A stretch of 64,000 nt of DNA from Christensenellaceae bacterium OttesenSCG-928-K19 (GTDB taxonomy: Bacteria > Bacillota > Clostridia > Christensenellales > Christensenellaceae), in assembly GCA_030266015.1 (NCBI GenBank), contig JAJDHD010000010.1, positions 1-64,000 of the forward strand, in the 5' to 3' direction. Made by a program: the position numbers and the translations under genes. The notes below the pieces were generated by a model, which saw nothing but the letters and a program-made list of their open reading frames with translations, had not been told where the DNA came from and ran no database searches. Positions 17,465 through 26,353 of the stretch are shown piece after piece (positions within the stretch are counted from its first letter, which is position 1; every line of letters begins with the position of its first letter).

Positions 17465-17491
17465 ACTCCACCTGCTTTGGTCTATGTGTAT

Positions 17492-17520
17492 GGCATATTG
17501 TTAGTACACCATGATTGTAA
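17492..17520 (-). promoter_or_regulatory. Putative promoter and operator of the GntR gene
   Basis: On the minus strand TTACAA (17515-17520) is 17 nt from TATGCC (17492-17497). Within it and just downstream, GTGTA and TACAC form an imperfect inverted repeat (about 17486-17509), a place where a YtrA-type repressor could bind. The -10 match is weak. Confidence 0.35.
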
Positions 17521-17571
17521 TTGTATTCCCCTGTGCCTTGCATGTCAAGCAGGCGCGCAGCCAACAAAAGC

Positions 17572-18540
17572 TCATCGCCCCTCCTTCGGGTTATATGTTT
17601 CAAAATACTTTTTAATACGCACCGCAGTGTTCTTTTGTAAGTTGCGGTGGAACAAAGCAATATCCAGCATATGCAGCGTGCCCCGCCGTATCAGTATCCA
17701 GTTCAAAAAACCAATACGGACATGCAAGAGTTCATCCATCGCGTCCTTGTCTATCATCACAACGCCCTGCTTTTCGTCGATATACGCTCCGGTAAAATGC
17801 TTTTTCTCCAGCCGGAAGTATTTTCCAAAATCAAACAACACCGAGCCAAGGTTTAGCTCCTTGGGAGCATACTCAGGCGTTTGCTTCCAGTTGAGCGGGT
17901 TGACGCACACAGCGTCCGGCAAAACAACCTCCATCAACCTCAGCCCCTTTGCAGAAGTATTATAGGAAATGATGCCGCCCAGGTCATCCTCCCCCTCCAC
18001 CAGCCGCATATGCGGCCAGTTTCTGATATCCTGCTTTGTAACAGAATAGCCAGGCAAATAGGCCGCTACAAACAGGTTGTCATACCGTCCATTGCCAAAT
18101 TCCCGGCGGATCAGCTCCAGCAGGGCAACAGAGCCCTGACTGTGCCCCGCAAGGATAAACGGCCTTCCCTCGTTTAGATGCTCCATGTAATAAAAAAACG
18201 CATCCTTCACATCCGTATATGCAATTTCATTGAATGGCTTCAGCTCTTCTTCCGTCATTTCCAAGCTTTCAATCCCCACCTGCCTGTAGTGCGGCGCAAA
18301 AAAATTGCAGGACTCCGCAAACGGCCGCCCCCGCCAAATCGTCATGAACCAGCCAAACAATCGGTAGATAGGATTGTTCGTATTCATATTGTGGTTCTTT
18401 TGCTTATCGGGATGAATATAGACGGTAGGGTACACAAAAAAAACATCCGCGCTTTTTGTCCGTTTTACTTTGTCCGGCCGGAAAACCCAGCTCCGCTTTT
18501 TTGCGTAATCCATTTCCTTCCCCAAAAATACCACCCTCAT
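17572..18540 (-). CDS. DUF3089 family protein, alpha/beta-hydrolase fold
   Basis: This 322-residue protein has the serine hydrolase elbow GHSQGS near residue 133, preceded by FFAPHYRQ and DVKDAFFYYME, all typical of DUF3089. An internal ATG (MDYAKKRSW) could be the true start. No signal peptide is seen. The substrate is unknown; esterase or lipase-like activity is likely from the fold. It lies alone between the GntR gene and a lipoprotein gene. Confidence 0.82.
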   Translation of the reverse strand: MRVVFLGKEMDYAKKRSWVFRPDKVKRTKSADVFFVYPTVYIHPDKQKNHNMNTNNPIYRLFGWFMTIWRGRPFAESCNFFAPHYRQVGIESLEMTEEELKPFNEIAYTDVKDAFFYYMEHLNEGRPFILAGHSQGSVALLELIRREFGNGRYDNLFVAAYLPGYSVTKQDIRNWPHMRLVEGEDDLGGIISYNTSAKGLRLMEVVLPDAVCVNPLNWKQTPEYAPKELNLGSVLFDFGKYFRLEKKHFTGAYIDEKQGVVMIDKDAMDELLHVRIGFLNWILIRRGTLHMLDIALFHRNLQKNTAVRIKKYFETYNPKEGR

Positions 18541-18617
18541 TTATGTCAAAAAGCCCACCCGGCATCGCCCGGCAAGCCTTTTTTATACTACCATAAACGC
18601 TACTTTCTTTCAAACCT

Positions 18618-19259
18618 TTAACTGGCATACACCTGGCGCAGCTCCCACGCATAAGCCTGGGGGGGAACACTCATTGTCGACGCACCGGAGAAAAACACAT
18701 TGATTTCATCACCCGACATCAAATCCTGCAGGTTTACATAAACTGATGTGCCAGCATCATAGCTAAACAGCATTTCTTCACCCCCATCCACCGGAGCAAG
18801 CAGTATGCTGCCGCTGCTATCGTCCTGCTGCACCAGCTCCACAAGAGTACCGTTAAACACACTACTCTGTGCCACAGGCAGCAAGTTGAGCACAAGCGCA
18901 TCCTCAACCTCTTGCTGCCCGCCGCCATACCATACTTCTACATAATCGCCTTGCATCAACGTGCTTATGTCTGCGCTGCTTTGTGTATCACCTGTTACAG
19001 CCACCCGCAACTCACTAGTACCAAAATCCGTACCTTCCACTTGCTTTAATGTCAACACAGTTTCGCCATTCTCTACCGCAACCGCCGCAATCTCCCCACG
19101 GTATTGGGCAGTATCGGCGGGCGGCTCCACATAACCCTCAATTGAAGCAATCCCGCCGCTTTCCGTGCCTTCTTCCGCCGCAGGCTGCGCACACGCAGCC
19201 AGGCAAAACACACAAAGCAACACAGCTACGCCGGGTAATAAAAACTTTTTGCTCATCAT
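18618..19259 (-). CDS. Putative lipoprotein of unknown function
   Basis: The 213-residue product begins MMSKKFLLPGVAVLLC and has a lipobox ending at LAAC near residue 23, followed by a Glu/Gly-rich linker. The body is beta-rich (YRGEIAAVAVENGETVLTLKQ; GDYVEVWYGGG; FNGTLVELVQQDDSSGSILL) and looks like two related repeats of a small beta-barrel domain. I prefer the ATG at 19259, which has an AAGGAA site at a proper distance, to the one at 19268. No function can be assigned. Confidence 0.8.
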   Translation of the reverse strand: MMSKKFLLPGVAVLLCVFCLAACAQPAAEEGTESGGIASIEGYVEPPADTAQYRGEIAAVAVENGETVLTLKQVEGTDFGTSELRVAVTGDTQSSADISTLMQGDYVEVWYGGGQQEVEDALVLNLLPVAQSSVFNGTLVELVQQDDSSGSILLAPVDGGEEMLFSYDAGTSVYVNLQDLMSGDEINVFFSGASTMSVPPQAYAWELRQVYAS

Positions 19260-19691
19260 AGCAATCATTCCTTTTTTGTTTTTTCTTTTTATATACCCGC
19301 ATTTCCTAATTTCTAATCCCTCCAGATCTTGCGCATGTCAGTAAAAGCACAGGGGGAGGAATCCAAATACAAACCTCTGGTTTCACTAGCGATGGATTTC
19401 TTGTGTTGATGGTTGAAAGCTTCCGCTGCCGTTAACGGTAGAAGTGTGGTAAACATGCCAAAAAACAACACGAACAATCGCGGACGGACACGAACACCCT
19501 AATACCGCGGGGGGCACGGATGGCACAGGAGCTGTAGTACACGCCGATTTGCACATCAACAGATTGAACCGAATGTTCAACATTTCTTTTTTTAGAGTAG
19601 AAGTTCGACTCTCTTGTGCCCACCAAGCACAAAAAACACCTCATGGAAATTCTCCAAAAGCTACCGCTCAAAATATGGCAAATTGTTAAAT
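19260..19691. other. Gene-free interval with a tRNA-like 3' end
   Basis: No coding gene is supported in this stretch. It contains a near-palindrome around CCGTTAACGG (about 19428-19437). On the plus strand there is a T-loop-like TTCGACT (19604-19610) followed by CTTGTGCC and an encoded CCA (19623-19625). GGCACAGG at 19522-19529 can pair with CTTGTGCC (19613-19620, one G-U pair). No normal D or anticodon arm is found between them, so this is at most a decayed tRNA or tmRNA end. Confidence 0.35.
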
Positions 19692-20681
19692 TTATTTCCT
19701 GTTCAGGTACATGAATTCAAAAAAGCCACGGAAGGTGTCTTCCAACCCAAGGATGGTATATTCGTTGTTGTCGCCCTCATAGTTAATGTTTTGCAAATCT
19801 GGGCTGTTGCCACGCTCTTTCCAATAGCGTTTTTTGTATTCGGAAGGCGTGCAGCCATACTCCTGCTCCAGCGCCTTGCAAAAATACCGGTATCCGGAAA
19901 AACCGCTTTCAATACAAATATCAATATTCTTTTTGTCCGAATGAACCAATAGTTCAGCAGCCTTTGTCAGCCGCAGCTTGTTAAGGTATTGCTGGAACGA
20001 CATGCCCAGATGCTTTTTTATGAAATGGGACAAATAATACATATCCAGCCCCTCATCCTCCGCCAACATAGACAGTGTAATCTTCTGCGTGTAATTATCC
20101 TGCATAAAACGAATGATGCGGTTCAGGCGGTTCATGTTCCTTGCTTCCTTCGCCTGCTTTTCCTCATCCACAACCTCATACCGCGTATATCGCAACATTC
20201 CATAAAAAAGCTCATTTACAATGCTCATTGTCTTAAAAGGGTAGCCCGCCCCCTTGTCATATAGCACCTGCATCAAGCCGGATATTTCGCGAAAAAGATA
20301 ATCGTAAAAAGGCTTGTGCTCCCCCTCCTGCATAAAAACAGTGTCCAGAAAACGGGTTTGCTTCATCTCTGGGAAATAGGTTTCGCAGAAATTGGGCGGC
20401 AACTGCACAATAAGCTGGGAGTTAAATTCCTTTGTGCGCTGCAGGCAGTGTGACGCGTTTGAATTAACAAAAAAGATATCACCCGTCTTCAGGTGGTATC
20501 TTTTATCATCCGTATAAAACTCTATCGGCCCGTTTAAGACAAGGCCAAATTCCATTTCATGATGCCAATGGAACGTGGTGCTGTTCATGCTAAGAGGATA
20601 CGAGATAAACACTTTGATACTCTCGCCCTCATTGAACTTCACAAATTCAAATACTTTTGAGCTTTCGTGGTCGTTCTTCAA
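19692..20681 (-). CDS. AraC family regulator with an N-terminal cupin domain
   Basis: The N-terminal half is a cupin sensor (TFHWHHEMEFGLVLNGPIEF; GDIFFVNSNASH) and the C-terminal 100 residues are an AraC double helix-turn-helix (KITLSMLAEDEGLDMYYLSHFIKKHLG; GFSGYRYFCKALEQEYGCTPSEYKK), followed by a tail of about 35 residues. I place the start at the TTG at 20681, 20 nt after the previous stop and behind a GGAG site; the ATG at 20759 would overlap the upstream gene by 58 nt. It is the last gene of the glycyl radical operon and probably controls it in response to the substrate. Confidence 0.9.
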   Translation of the reverse strand: MKNDHESSKVFEFVKFNEGESIKVFISYPLSMNSTTFHWHHEMEFGLVLNGPIEFYTDDKRYHLKTGDIFFVNSNASHCLQRTKEFNSQLIVQLPPNFCETYFPEMKQTRFLDTVFMQEGEHKPFYDYLFREISGLMQVLYDKGAGYPFKTMSIVNELFYGMLRYTRYEVVDEEKQAKEARNMNRLNRIIRFMQDNYTQKITLSMLAEDEGLDMYYLSHFIKKHLGMSFQQYLNKLRLTKAAELLVHSDKKNIDICIESGFSGYRYFCKALEQEYGCTPSEYKKRYWKERGNSPDLQNINYEGDNNEYTILGLEDTFRGFFEFMYLNRK

Positions 20682-20701
20682 AACAGCTTCATCTCCGGCG
20701 G

Positions 20702-21136
20702 TTAATCCACAAAATGATAGTCCGGCGTCGCCTCCACAATCTGCTTTGCGATAATGCATTCCATTACCGTAAGAAAACGCATCAGCTCGCCGTCCTGTGC
20801 TATCATTTTATCACAATACTCCAAAAGATAAAAGTGTAAATACTTATAGACCGCCGTCTTGGTAAGCATATCCACACGTGGCACATGCGGTATGGTATCC
20901 TGGTCATATTGCGGCATTTTGTCCATCTTCCTGTCAATCCTCCCTGCCACGCCCCGCAGCAGCTTATACAGGGAAACGGGGTTGACCTGGCCTATGCTGA
21001 TGATATTGTCATCGCGGTTTTCAAACTCCGTGCATTTTTTGCCCAGCATACGTGCCGCGCCGGCAGGCATGTCCTCCCGCTTCAGCATTTCGCACAAATG
21101 AACACAGAGCGCCATCAGCTTTTCTTCCTTTGTCAT
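20702..21136 (-). CDS. Uncharacterised 144-residue protein of the glycyl radical operon
   Basis: This gene starts 2 nt after the activase stop and ends 20 nt before the AraC start, so it belongs to the operon. The product is soluble and mostly helical, with short features such as VNPVSLYKLLRGVAGRI and VYKYLHFYLLEYCDKMI. It has four cysteines but no metal-binding spacing, no membrane segment and no microcompartment signature. I do not recognise the family. Its position suggests an accessory or regulatory part for the radical enzyme. Confidence 0.75.
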   Translation of the reverse strand: MTKEEKLMALCVHLCEMLKREDMPAGAARMLGKKCTEFENRDDNIISIGQVNPVSLYKLLRGVAGRIDRKMDKMPQYDQDTIPHVPRVDMLTKTAVYKYLHFYLLEYCDKMIAQDGELMRFLTVMECIIAKQIVEATPDYHFVD

Positions 21137-21138
21137 CC

Positions 21139-22026
21139 TTATCCCCCAATAGAGGCCGTGATCCCCTTTTCTTTGAACATCGCCACAAAGCGGTCCAAGT
21201 CCTCCTGCGGGGGCTTTTCCCCTTTGAAGGTATACTCCCGCCTCATTTGCTTATATTTGGACTCGCCAAACGTGTGATAGGGTAGCAGGTCAATTTCACG
21301 AAGGCCCAGCTCCTTCATCTTATCCGCCAGCGCGCCCATATTTTCGTCTGTCGCGTTAAACCCCTTGATAAGCGGCACACGCACGATAATATGAAACCCT
21401 TCCTTTGCCGCTTTTTCCAGATTCTCCAATATCAGGGAGTTGGAAACGCCTGTATATTCCTTGTGCATGGCATCATCCATATGCTTCACATCATACAGGA
21501 TCAGGTCTATTTTTTCAAACACTTGCCGCGCGTTTTCCCATGGCGCAAAGCCTGTCGTTTCTATCGCAAGATGATACCCGCTGCGTTTTACCTCATCTGC
21601 TAGCGCAACAGCAAAATCCGCCTGCATCAGCGGCTCCCCACCAGAGATGGTGACACCGCCGCCCGAGCTGTTATAAAAAGACGCATCGCGGTCCACCTCA
21701 TCCATAATTTCAGCAATCGTTTTCTCTTCCCCTTTTATCTCCAGCGCGCCGGACGGGCACGCGCGGGCGCAATCACCGCACAATGTGCAGCCCTCTGCCA
21801 CGCCCTGCTCTCCCAGCTTAATACCATTTGGGCAGGCCTGCTCGCATTTTTTACAACCAATGCAGCGCGAGGGCTGGAACATGATCGTCATGCCCGGCTT
21901 TTGCGATTCCGGGTTGGAGCACCACGCGCACCGCAAGGGGCAGCCTTTCAAAAAAACCACCGTGCGGATACCCGGACCATCATGCGTACTATACCGTTGT
22001 ATATCAAATATCTTTCCTTTTTCCAT
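21139..22026 (-). CDS. Glycyl radical enzyme activase (radical SAM)
   Basis: This 295-residue enzyme installs the glycyl radical on its partner by cleaving S-adenosylmethionine. The radical SAM motif is GCPLRCAWCSN near residue 35, followed by two ferredoxin-type cluster motifs, CIGCKKCEQACPNG and CTLCGDCARACPSG, typical of activases for dehydratase or lyase-type enzymes rather than the short PflA. GGEPLMQ follows. The start at 22026 (MEKGKIFDIQRYSTHDGPG) has a GAAGG ribosome binding site and the expected family N-terminus. It lies 112 nt downstream of the enzyme gene. Confidence 0.95.
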   Translation of the reverse strand: MEKGKIFDIQRYSTHDGPGIRTVVFLKGCPLRCAWCSNPESQKPGMTIMFQPSRCIGCKKCEQACPNGIKLGEQGVAEGCTLCGDCARACPSGALEIKGEEKTIAEIMDEVDRDASFYNSSGGGVTISGGEPLMQADFAVALADEVKRSGYHLAIETTGFAPWENARQVFEKIDLILYDVKHMDDAMHKEYTGVSNSLILENLEKAAKEGFHIIVRVPLIKGFNATDENMGALADKMKELGLREIDLLPYHTFGESKYKQMRREYTFKGEKPPQEDLDRFVAMFKEKGITASIGG

Positions 22027-22138
22027 AATACCTTCTTCTCTGTTCGCTATATAGATTCCTTTTTTACACAATGCGGGCCGCCCCGCATGATAACGCAAGG
22101 CAGCCCCCATTCGTTTTTTATTTTATCAATACCCCTTA

Positions 22139-24601
22139 TTAAAGCGTATGCTCCGTACGCGCGATAATGTCATTCTGCACATCCGGGCAAAGGTCTACAA
22201 AGTACCCGCTATACCCCGCCACACGCACAATCAGGTCGGTGTATTGCTTGGGGTCTTTCTTTGCTTTTTTCAGCGTTTCGCCGGACACAATATTAAACTG
22301 GAGCTGCATTGCCTTCTTTTCAAACGCGCCCTTCACCAGCGAAATCCAGTTGTCCAATCCCTTATCCGTATCCACCGCGGAAGGCGTAATCTTCACATTG
22401 AACAGCTGGCCGCCCGGCATCAGCACGTTAGGCAGCTTGGCGTAGGAATTCATCAACGCCGTCGGGCCCTTTTTCTCCGTATCGTGGAACGCGGAGGTAC
22501 CCTCGGTGATAGGCGTACCCGCCTTGCGCCCATCCGCTGTCGCCCCTACAATCTGGCCGGTCAAAACGTGTGACGCAACAGTCGCCGTGGATGGGATAAA
22601 TTTCCCGCCGATCGGCCCCTTGCCATAGCGTGTGTTCTTGTATTGCATCTTGTGGTCAGACCAGTATTTCATGATGCCCGCCGCCATCAGATCAGGTTCG
22701 TCGTTGTCATTGCCAAATTTGCTGTCCGATTTCAGCAATATCTGTCGGATTTCCTCGCCGGAGGGGTTGGTGTCCATATCTTCAAAGTCTGTATCTAGCG
22801 CGTGCTTCAGTTGATCCTGTGTCAGCACCTTGTCATCAAACACCACTTTTTTGATGGTGCAAAGCGCGTTTGCCGCAGACACAATACCCACGCTCTGTCC
22901 GCCGGTAAAGTCATATTTTGCGCCGCCGTCCTTAATTTCCTTGCCACGCTGAATGCAGTTTTGAATCACGGAGGACAGGAACGGGTTGGGCGTAATCTGC
23001 CCCCAAGACGTATCCACCACGTTGCCCGCAATTACATGGTGCCGCAGGAAATATTTCAACTGCTTGTGGAACGCCTCCATTACATCCCCAAAGCTTTCAA
23101 ACGTGCCTAGCTGCTTGTCGTGCGGGCACATAGTAAGCCCTGTACGCGGGTCTTTGCCGCCGTTTAGTGCAAGCTCTACCCATTTTGCGTGATTGGGGAA
23201 ACCCGCGCCATACCTGCCGCCAATTTGACCATGTGGCGCCGGCTCCACACAGCCCACCATAGCGTAGTTCACCGCATCCTCATAGGAATAGCCGATGTTC
23301 AGCATTGCGGGGATAATCACTTCGTCGTTAAAGAACGCTGGCAAGCTGCCCACTGTGCGCACCACCTTCACCGCTTCCTTCATGAAGATATCCGACGTGC
23401 CGCGGTACCAGCGCACGGTAAGCGTGGGCTGCGTCATTTTCAGCTTTTTGGTGCACGCGAGCGACAGGTACGATATCTCGTTTACCGCGTCCATACCGTT
23501 CAGCGTCTGCCCGCCGATTGTCAGGTTTTGGAACAATGGGTTGCCCACAAACGCTACTGTGTTGTCCCAGTCGCGCAGCTTGGCGAATTCCGTCACCTTC
23601 AGCCACATGCACGCCATGATTTCATATGCTTTTTCAATTGTCAGCCTGCCCTCGTCCATGTCCTTTTGGAAGAACGGATACAGGTATTGGTCTACCCGGC
23701 CAAACGAAATGGAATGCCCGTTGCTCTCCAGCTGCACGGGGATATTCACAAAGAACATTGTCTGGATCGCCTCGTGGAATGTACGCGCCGGCTCGCCGGG
23801 CACATGGCGGCAGATATCCGCCATCTCTGTGAGCTCCGCTTTGCGCTGCGCATCTTTCTCCGCCTTCGCCATCTCTGTAAGCTTATCCGCATAACGCGCC
23901 GCAAACTTTAACACGGCGTTCTGCGCAATGATCACCGCCTGCAAAAACGGCACCTGCGAAAGGTCGTCCGGGTTTGTCATGTCAAGCGAATTTAGCTTGT
24001 CCTCCGCTTCTTTGATGATGGCATTCATGCCCTTGTCAATCACTTTGATATAGTCTGGGATGGTGTGGCCGTCGCCGCTTGTCATTACCCAGTCTTCCTC
24101 TGTACCCTTCACCTCGCGGCATGCCTTGCGCGTTTCCTCAGGCAACAGGGACATCACCCTGTCTTCATGCGTGTTATGCCGCCAGTATGGGATTACGTCA
24201 TCAAGCAAAATCTGCTTGGATTCATCTGTCACCTGGTAAGAGTCGCCCGGGCGCGCGCCAAACGGATACGGGTCGCCGCCAAGCTCTCGCTCTACCCAGT
24301 TTACGGCAAATTCCGGAAAGATGGGCGCAGCACGCGGCACAGAGGCCAGGTTTCCCGCCAAAAGGTCACCTTCTTTAATATAAATGGTCATCTCCGTCAA
24401 AAGCTTGTCCAAGGCCTTTGCCCGGCGCAACACCATGGGCTCGCCCTCTGTTTCCTTGTGGGACTGAGTCCAGATTACCGCGCGCTCATGGCAAATGGAA
24501 AGCTCTGTGTTAAAAAAGACATCCCTCATCTTTTCAATTCTTGGCGTCAGCTTTACACTGTCGTCCAAATATTCGATACAATCGCGTACCATGCTTTTCA
24601 T
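22139..24601 (-). CDS. Glycyl radical enzyme of the dehydratase/lyase type, substrate unknown
   Basis: The 820-residue protein is a full-length member of the pyruvate formate-lyase superfamily. The radical site is Gly796 in RVAGYS, and the thiyl site is Cys451 in GCVEP, with Glu453 as the base seen in C-C, C-N and C-O bond-breaking members; PFL has two adjacent cysteines instead. A His296-Ser297 pair in SNGHSISFGR resembles that of glycerol and propanediol dehydratases. The residues I expect for choline lyase after GCVEP are not present, and there are no microcompartment genes. An AGGAGG site stands before the ATG. The family is certain; the substrate is open. Confidence 0.93.
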   Translation of the reverse strand: MKSMVRDCIEYLDDSVKLTPRIEKMRDVFFNTELSICHERAVIWTQSHKETEGEPMVLRRAKALDKLLTEMTIYIKEGDLLAGNLASVPRAAPIFPEFAVNWVERELGGDPYPFGARPGDSYQVTDESKQILLDDVIPYWRHNTHEDRVMSLLPEETRKACREVKGTEEDWVMTSGDGHTIPDYIKVIDKGMNAIIKEAEDKLNSLDMTNPDDLSQVPFLQAVIIAQNAVLKFAARYADKLTEMAKAEKDAQRKAELTEMADICRHVPGEPARTFHEAIQTMFFVNIPVQLESNGHSISFGRVDQYLYPFFQKDMDEGRLTIEKAYEIMACMWLKVTEFAKLRDWDNTVAFVGNPLFQNLTIGGQTLNGMDAVNEISYLSLACTKKLKMTQPTLTVRWYRGTSDIFMKEAVKVVRTVGSLPAFFNDEVIIPAMLNIGYSYEDAVNYAMVGCVEPAPHGQIGGRYGAGFPNHAKWVELALNGGKDPRTGLTMCPHDKQLGTFESFGDVMEAFHKQLKYFLRHHVIAGNVVDTSWGQITPNPFLSSVIQNCIQRGKEIKDGGAKYDFTGGQSVGIVSAANALCTIKKVVFDDKVLTQDQLKHALDTDFEDMDTNPSGEEIRQILLKSDSKFGNDNDEPDLMAAGIMKYWSDHKMQYKNTRYGKGPIGGKFIPSTATVASHVLTGQIVGATADGRKAGTPITEGTSAFHDTEKKGPTALMNSYAKLPNVLMPGGQLFNVKITPSAVDTDKGLDNWISLVKGAFEKKAMQLQFNIVSGETLKKAKKDPKQYTDLIVRVAGYSGYFVDLCPDVQNDIIARTEHTL

Positions 24602-24666
24602 AACGTTTTATACCTCCTCAGGTTTCTATTCAAGTGTTTTCCGGGGTTGTTTCCTTATACATTGAC

Positions 24667-24672
24667 ATTATA
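24667..24672 (-). promoter_or_regulatory. -10 box of the glycyl radical enzyme operon
   Basis: A perfect TATAAT on the minus strand lies 66 nt before the ATG. The -35 region (an A/T run) is poor, as expected for a promoter that needs an activator such as the AraC protein at the end of the operon. Confidence 0.55.
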
Positions 24673-24830
24673 CCCTATCTTTTTTAAAAAAACTTGTCCA
24701 CCTTTGCTATTTGCGGGTCATAATTTTGTCTTTTGTTTGCGTTTTCCCCTGCTTCATGCGCTTTCAGGCACAAGTTTCGCCACCTTCAACCCTGTTGCAA
24801 CAAAAAACTTCCTCCAACAACTTTAAAAAG

Positions 24831-24839
24831 TGGTATACT
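24831..24839 (+). promoter_or_regulatory. Extended -10 promoter of the PurF-like gene
   Basis: TGGTATACT is an extended -10 element; transcription would begin near 24846, leaving a 30-nt leader with the GGAGG site at 24863-24867. No -35 box is evident. Confidence 0.6.
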
Positions 24840-24875
24840 GGTAATAGATTATTCGCATTAACGGAGGAAAGTACC

Positions 24876-26279
24876 TTGGGCGGCATTTTTGGCGTAACTT
24901 CAAAAGAAAATAGTGTTTATGATCTCTTTTTCGGCACAGACTACCACTCTCACCTGGGCACATACCGGGGCGGCATGGCTGTGTATGCGGATGGCAAGTT
25001 CCAGCGCGCCATCCACAACATACAAAACTCCCCCTTCCGCACAAAATTTGAGCGCGATGTGGAGGAGATGAACGGCCAGCTTGGTATCGGCTGTATTTCA
25101 GACACTGCACCGCAGCCGCTCACCATGCGCTGCCACCTTGGCACATTTGCCATCACCACAGTGGGGCGCATCAACAATTCGCAAGAGTTGATCCAGCATT
25201 GCTACGACAACGGGCTTGCGCAGTTTTCCGAAATGAGCAACGGCAAGATTAACCCCACCGAGCTCGTCGCTGCCCTTGTCGGCAGCCAGGATTCGCTGCC
25301 CGCGGGCATCCGTTACGCACAGGAAATGATAGACGGCTCCATGACCATGATGGTTCTCACCCCCTCTGGCATTTACGCCGCGCGCGACCGCATGGGGCGC
25401 ACACCGCTTGTCATCGGCAAAAAAGACGGCGCTTATTGCGCCGCGTCCGAAAGCTTCGCATATTTAAACCTGGGCTACGAGCACTACAAGGAAACGGGCC
25501 CCGGCGAAATCGTCCTGCTCACTCCAGACAGCGCAGAGACTGTACAACCTCCGGGAAAGGATATGCGCGTCTGTGGTTTTTTGTGGACCTATTACGGCTA
25601 CCCCACCACACAATACGAGGGAGTCAACGTTGAAGAAATGCGCTACAGTAGCGGTGCCATGCTTGCGGCGCGAGACAGTGTGCAAGCAGACTATGTCGCG
25701 GGCGTTCCGGATTCGGGCACGGCATACGCCATCGGCTATGCCAACAAATCCGGCATCCCGTTTTCCCGCCCGTTCATAAAGTATACGCCCACGTGGCCAC
25801 GTTCCTTTATGCCCCCCAACCAAAAAATGCGCAACCTGATTGCCCATATGAAGCTGATCCCTGTGGACACGCTCATCAGGGGCAAACGGCTTTTGATGAT
25901 AGACGATTCCATTGTGCGCGGCACGCAAATGCGTGAAACAGCAGAATTTTTATACCAAAGCGGCGCAAAGGAAGTGCATGTACGCTCTGCCTGCCCGCCA
26001 ATTTTATTCGGCTGTAAATACCTCAATTTTTCCCGCTCCACCTCCGACCTCGATCTCATTGCCCGGCGCGTCATCCAAAAACGGGAGGGAGAGGTTTCCG
26101 CCCAACGGCTACAAGAATATGCCCAACCGGAAAGCACCTGCTACAAAGAGCTTACGGCAGATATCCAAAAAGAACTGGGCTTCACCACCCTGCGCTACCA
26201 CCGGCTGGATGACCTTAAAGCATCCGTAGGGATTGACCCATGCAAAATGTGTACCTATTGCTGGGATGGCAAGGAATAA
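24876..26279 (+). CDS. Amidophosphoribosyltransferase (PurF)-like protein lacking the N-terminal cysteine
   Basis: The product (467 residues) has the class II amidotransferase fold at the N-terminus (DYHSHLGTYRGGMAVY; TVGRINNSQEL) and a phosphoribosyltransferase domain with the PRPP loop LLMIDDSIVRGTQM. It ends in a CKMCTYCWDG motif. In PurF the mature protein starts with the catalytic Cys; here the TTG start at 24876, fixed by a GGAGG site 8 nt upstream, gives MGGIFGVTSKEN with no Cys at that place. The glutaminase half is therefore probably inactive. It stands alone, outside any purine operon, so it is likely a paralogue with another role. Confidence 0.88.
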   Translation: MGGIFGVTSKENSVYDLFFGTDYHSHLGTYRGGMAVYADGKFQRAIHNIQNSPFRTKFERDVEEMNGQLGIGCISDTAPQPLTMRCHLGTFAITTVGRINNSQELIQHCYDNGLAQFSEMSNGKINPTELVAALVGSQDSLPAGIRYAQEMIDGSMTMMVLTPSGIYAARDRMGRTPLVIGKKDGAYCAASESFAYLNLGYEHYKETGPGEIVLLTPDSAETVQPPGKDMRVCGFLWTYYGYPTTQYEGVNVEEMRYSSGAMLAARDSVQADYVAGVPDSGTAYAIGYANKSGIPFSRPFIKYTPTWPRSFMPPNQKMRNLIAHMKLIPVDTLIRGKRLLMIDDSIVRGTQMRETAEFLYQSGAKEVHVRSACPPILFGCKYLNFSRSTSDLDLIARRVIQKREGEVSAQRLQEYAQPESTCYKELTADIQKELGFTTLRYHRLDDLKASVGIDPCKMCTYCWDGKE

Positions 26280-26353
26280 CTGTTTCCGATTTCAAGGAAA
26301 GCATTCTGGATTGCAATTTCATTTGAGATAAACAGGCTTTGACTACCGGGTGC

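Noticed and set aside
19571-19590. Selenocysteine tRNA suggested by a TTCAA loop with UCA
   Set aside because: The surrounding sequence lacks the long variable arm and proper D arm of tRNA-Sec, and stem pairing is weak.
22139-24601. Pyruvate formate-lyase or choline TMA-lyase
   Set aside because: PFL needs two adjacent cysteines, which are absent; expected choline-site residues after GCVEP and microcompartment genes are also absent.
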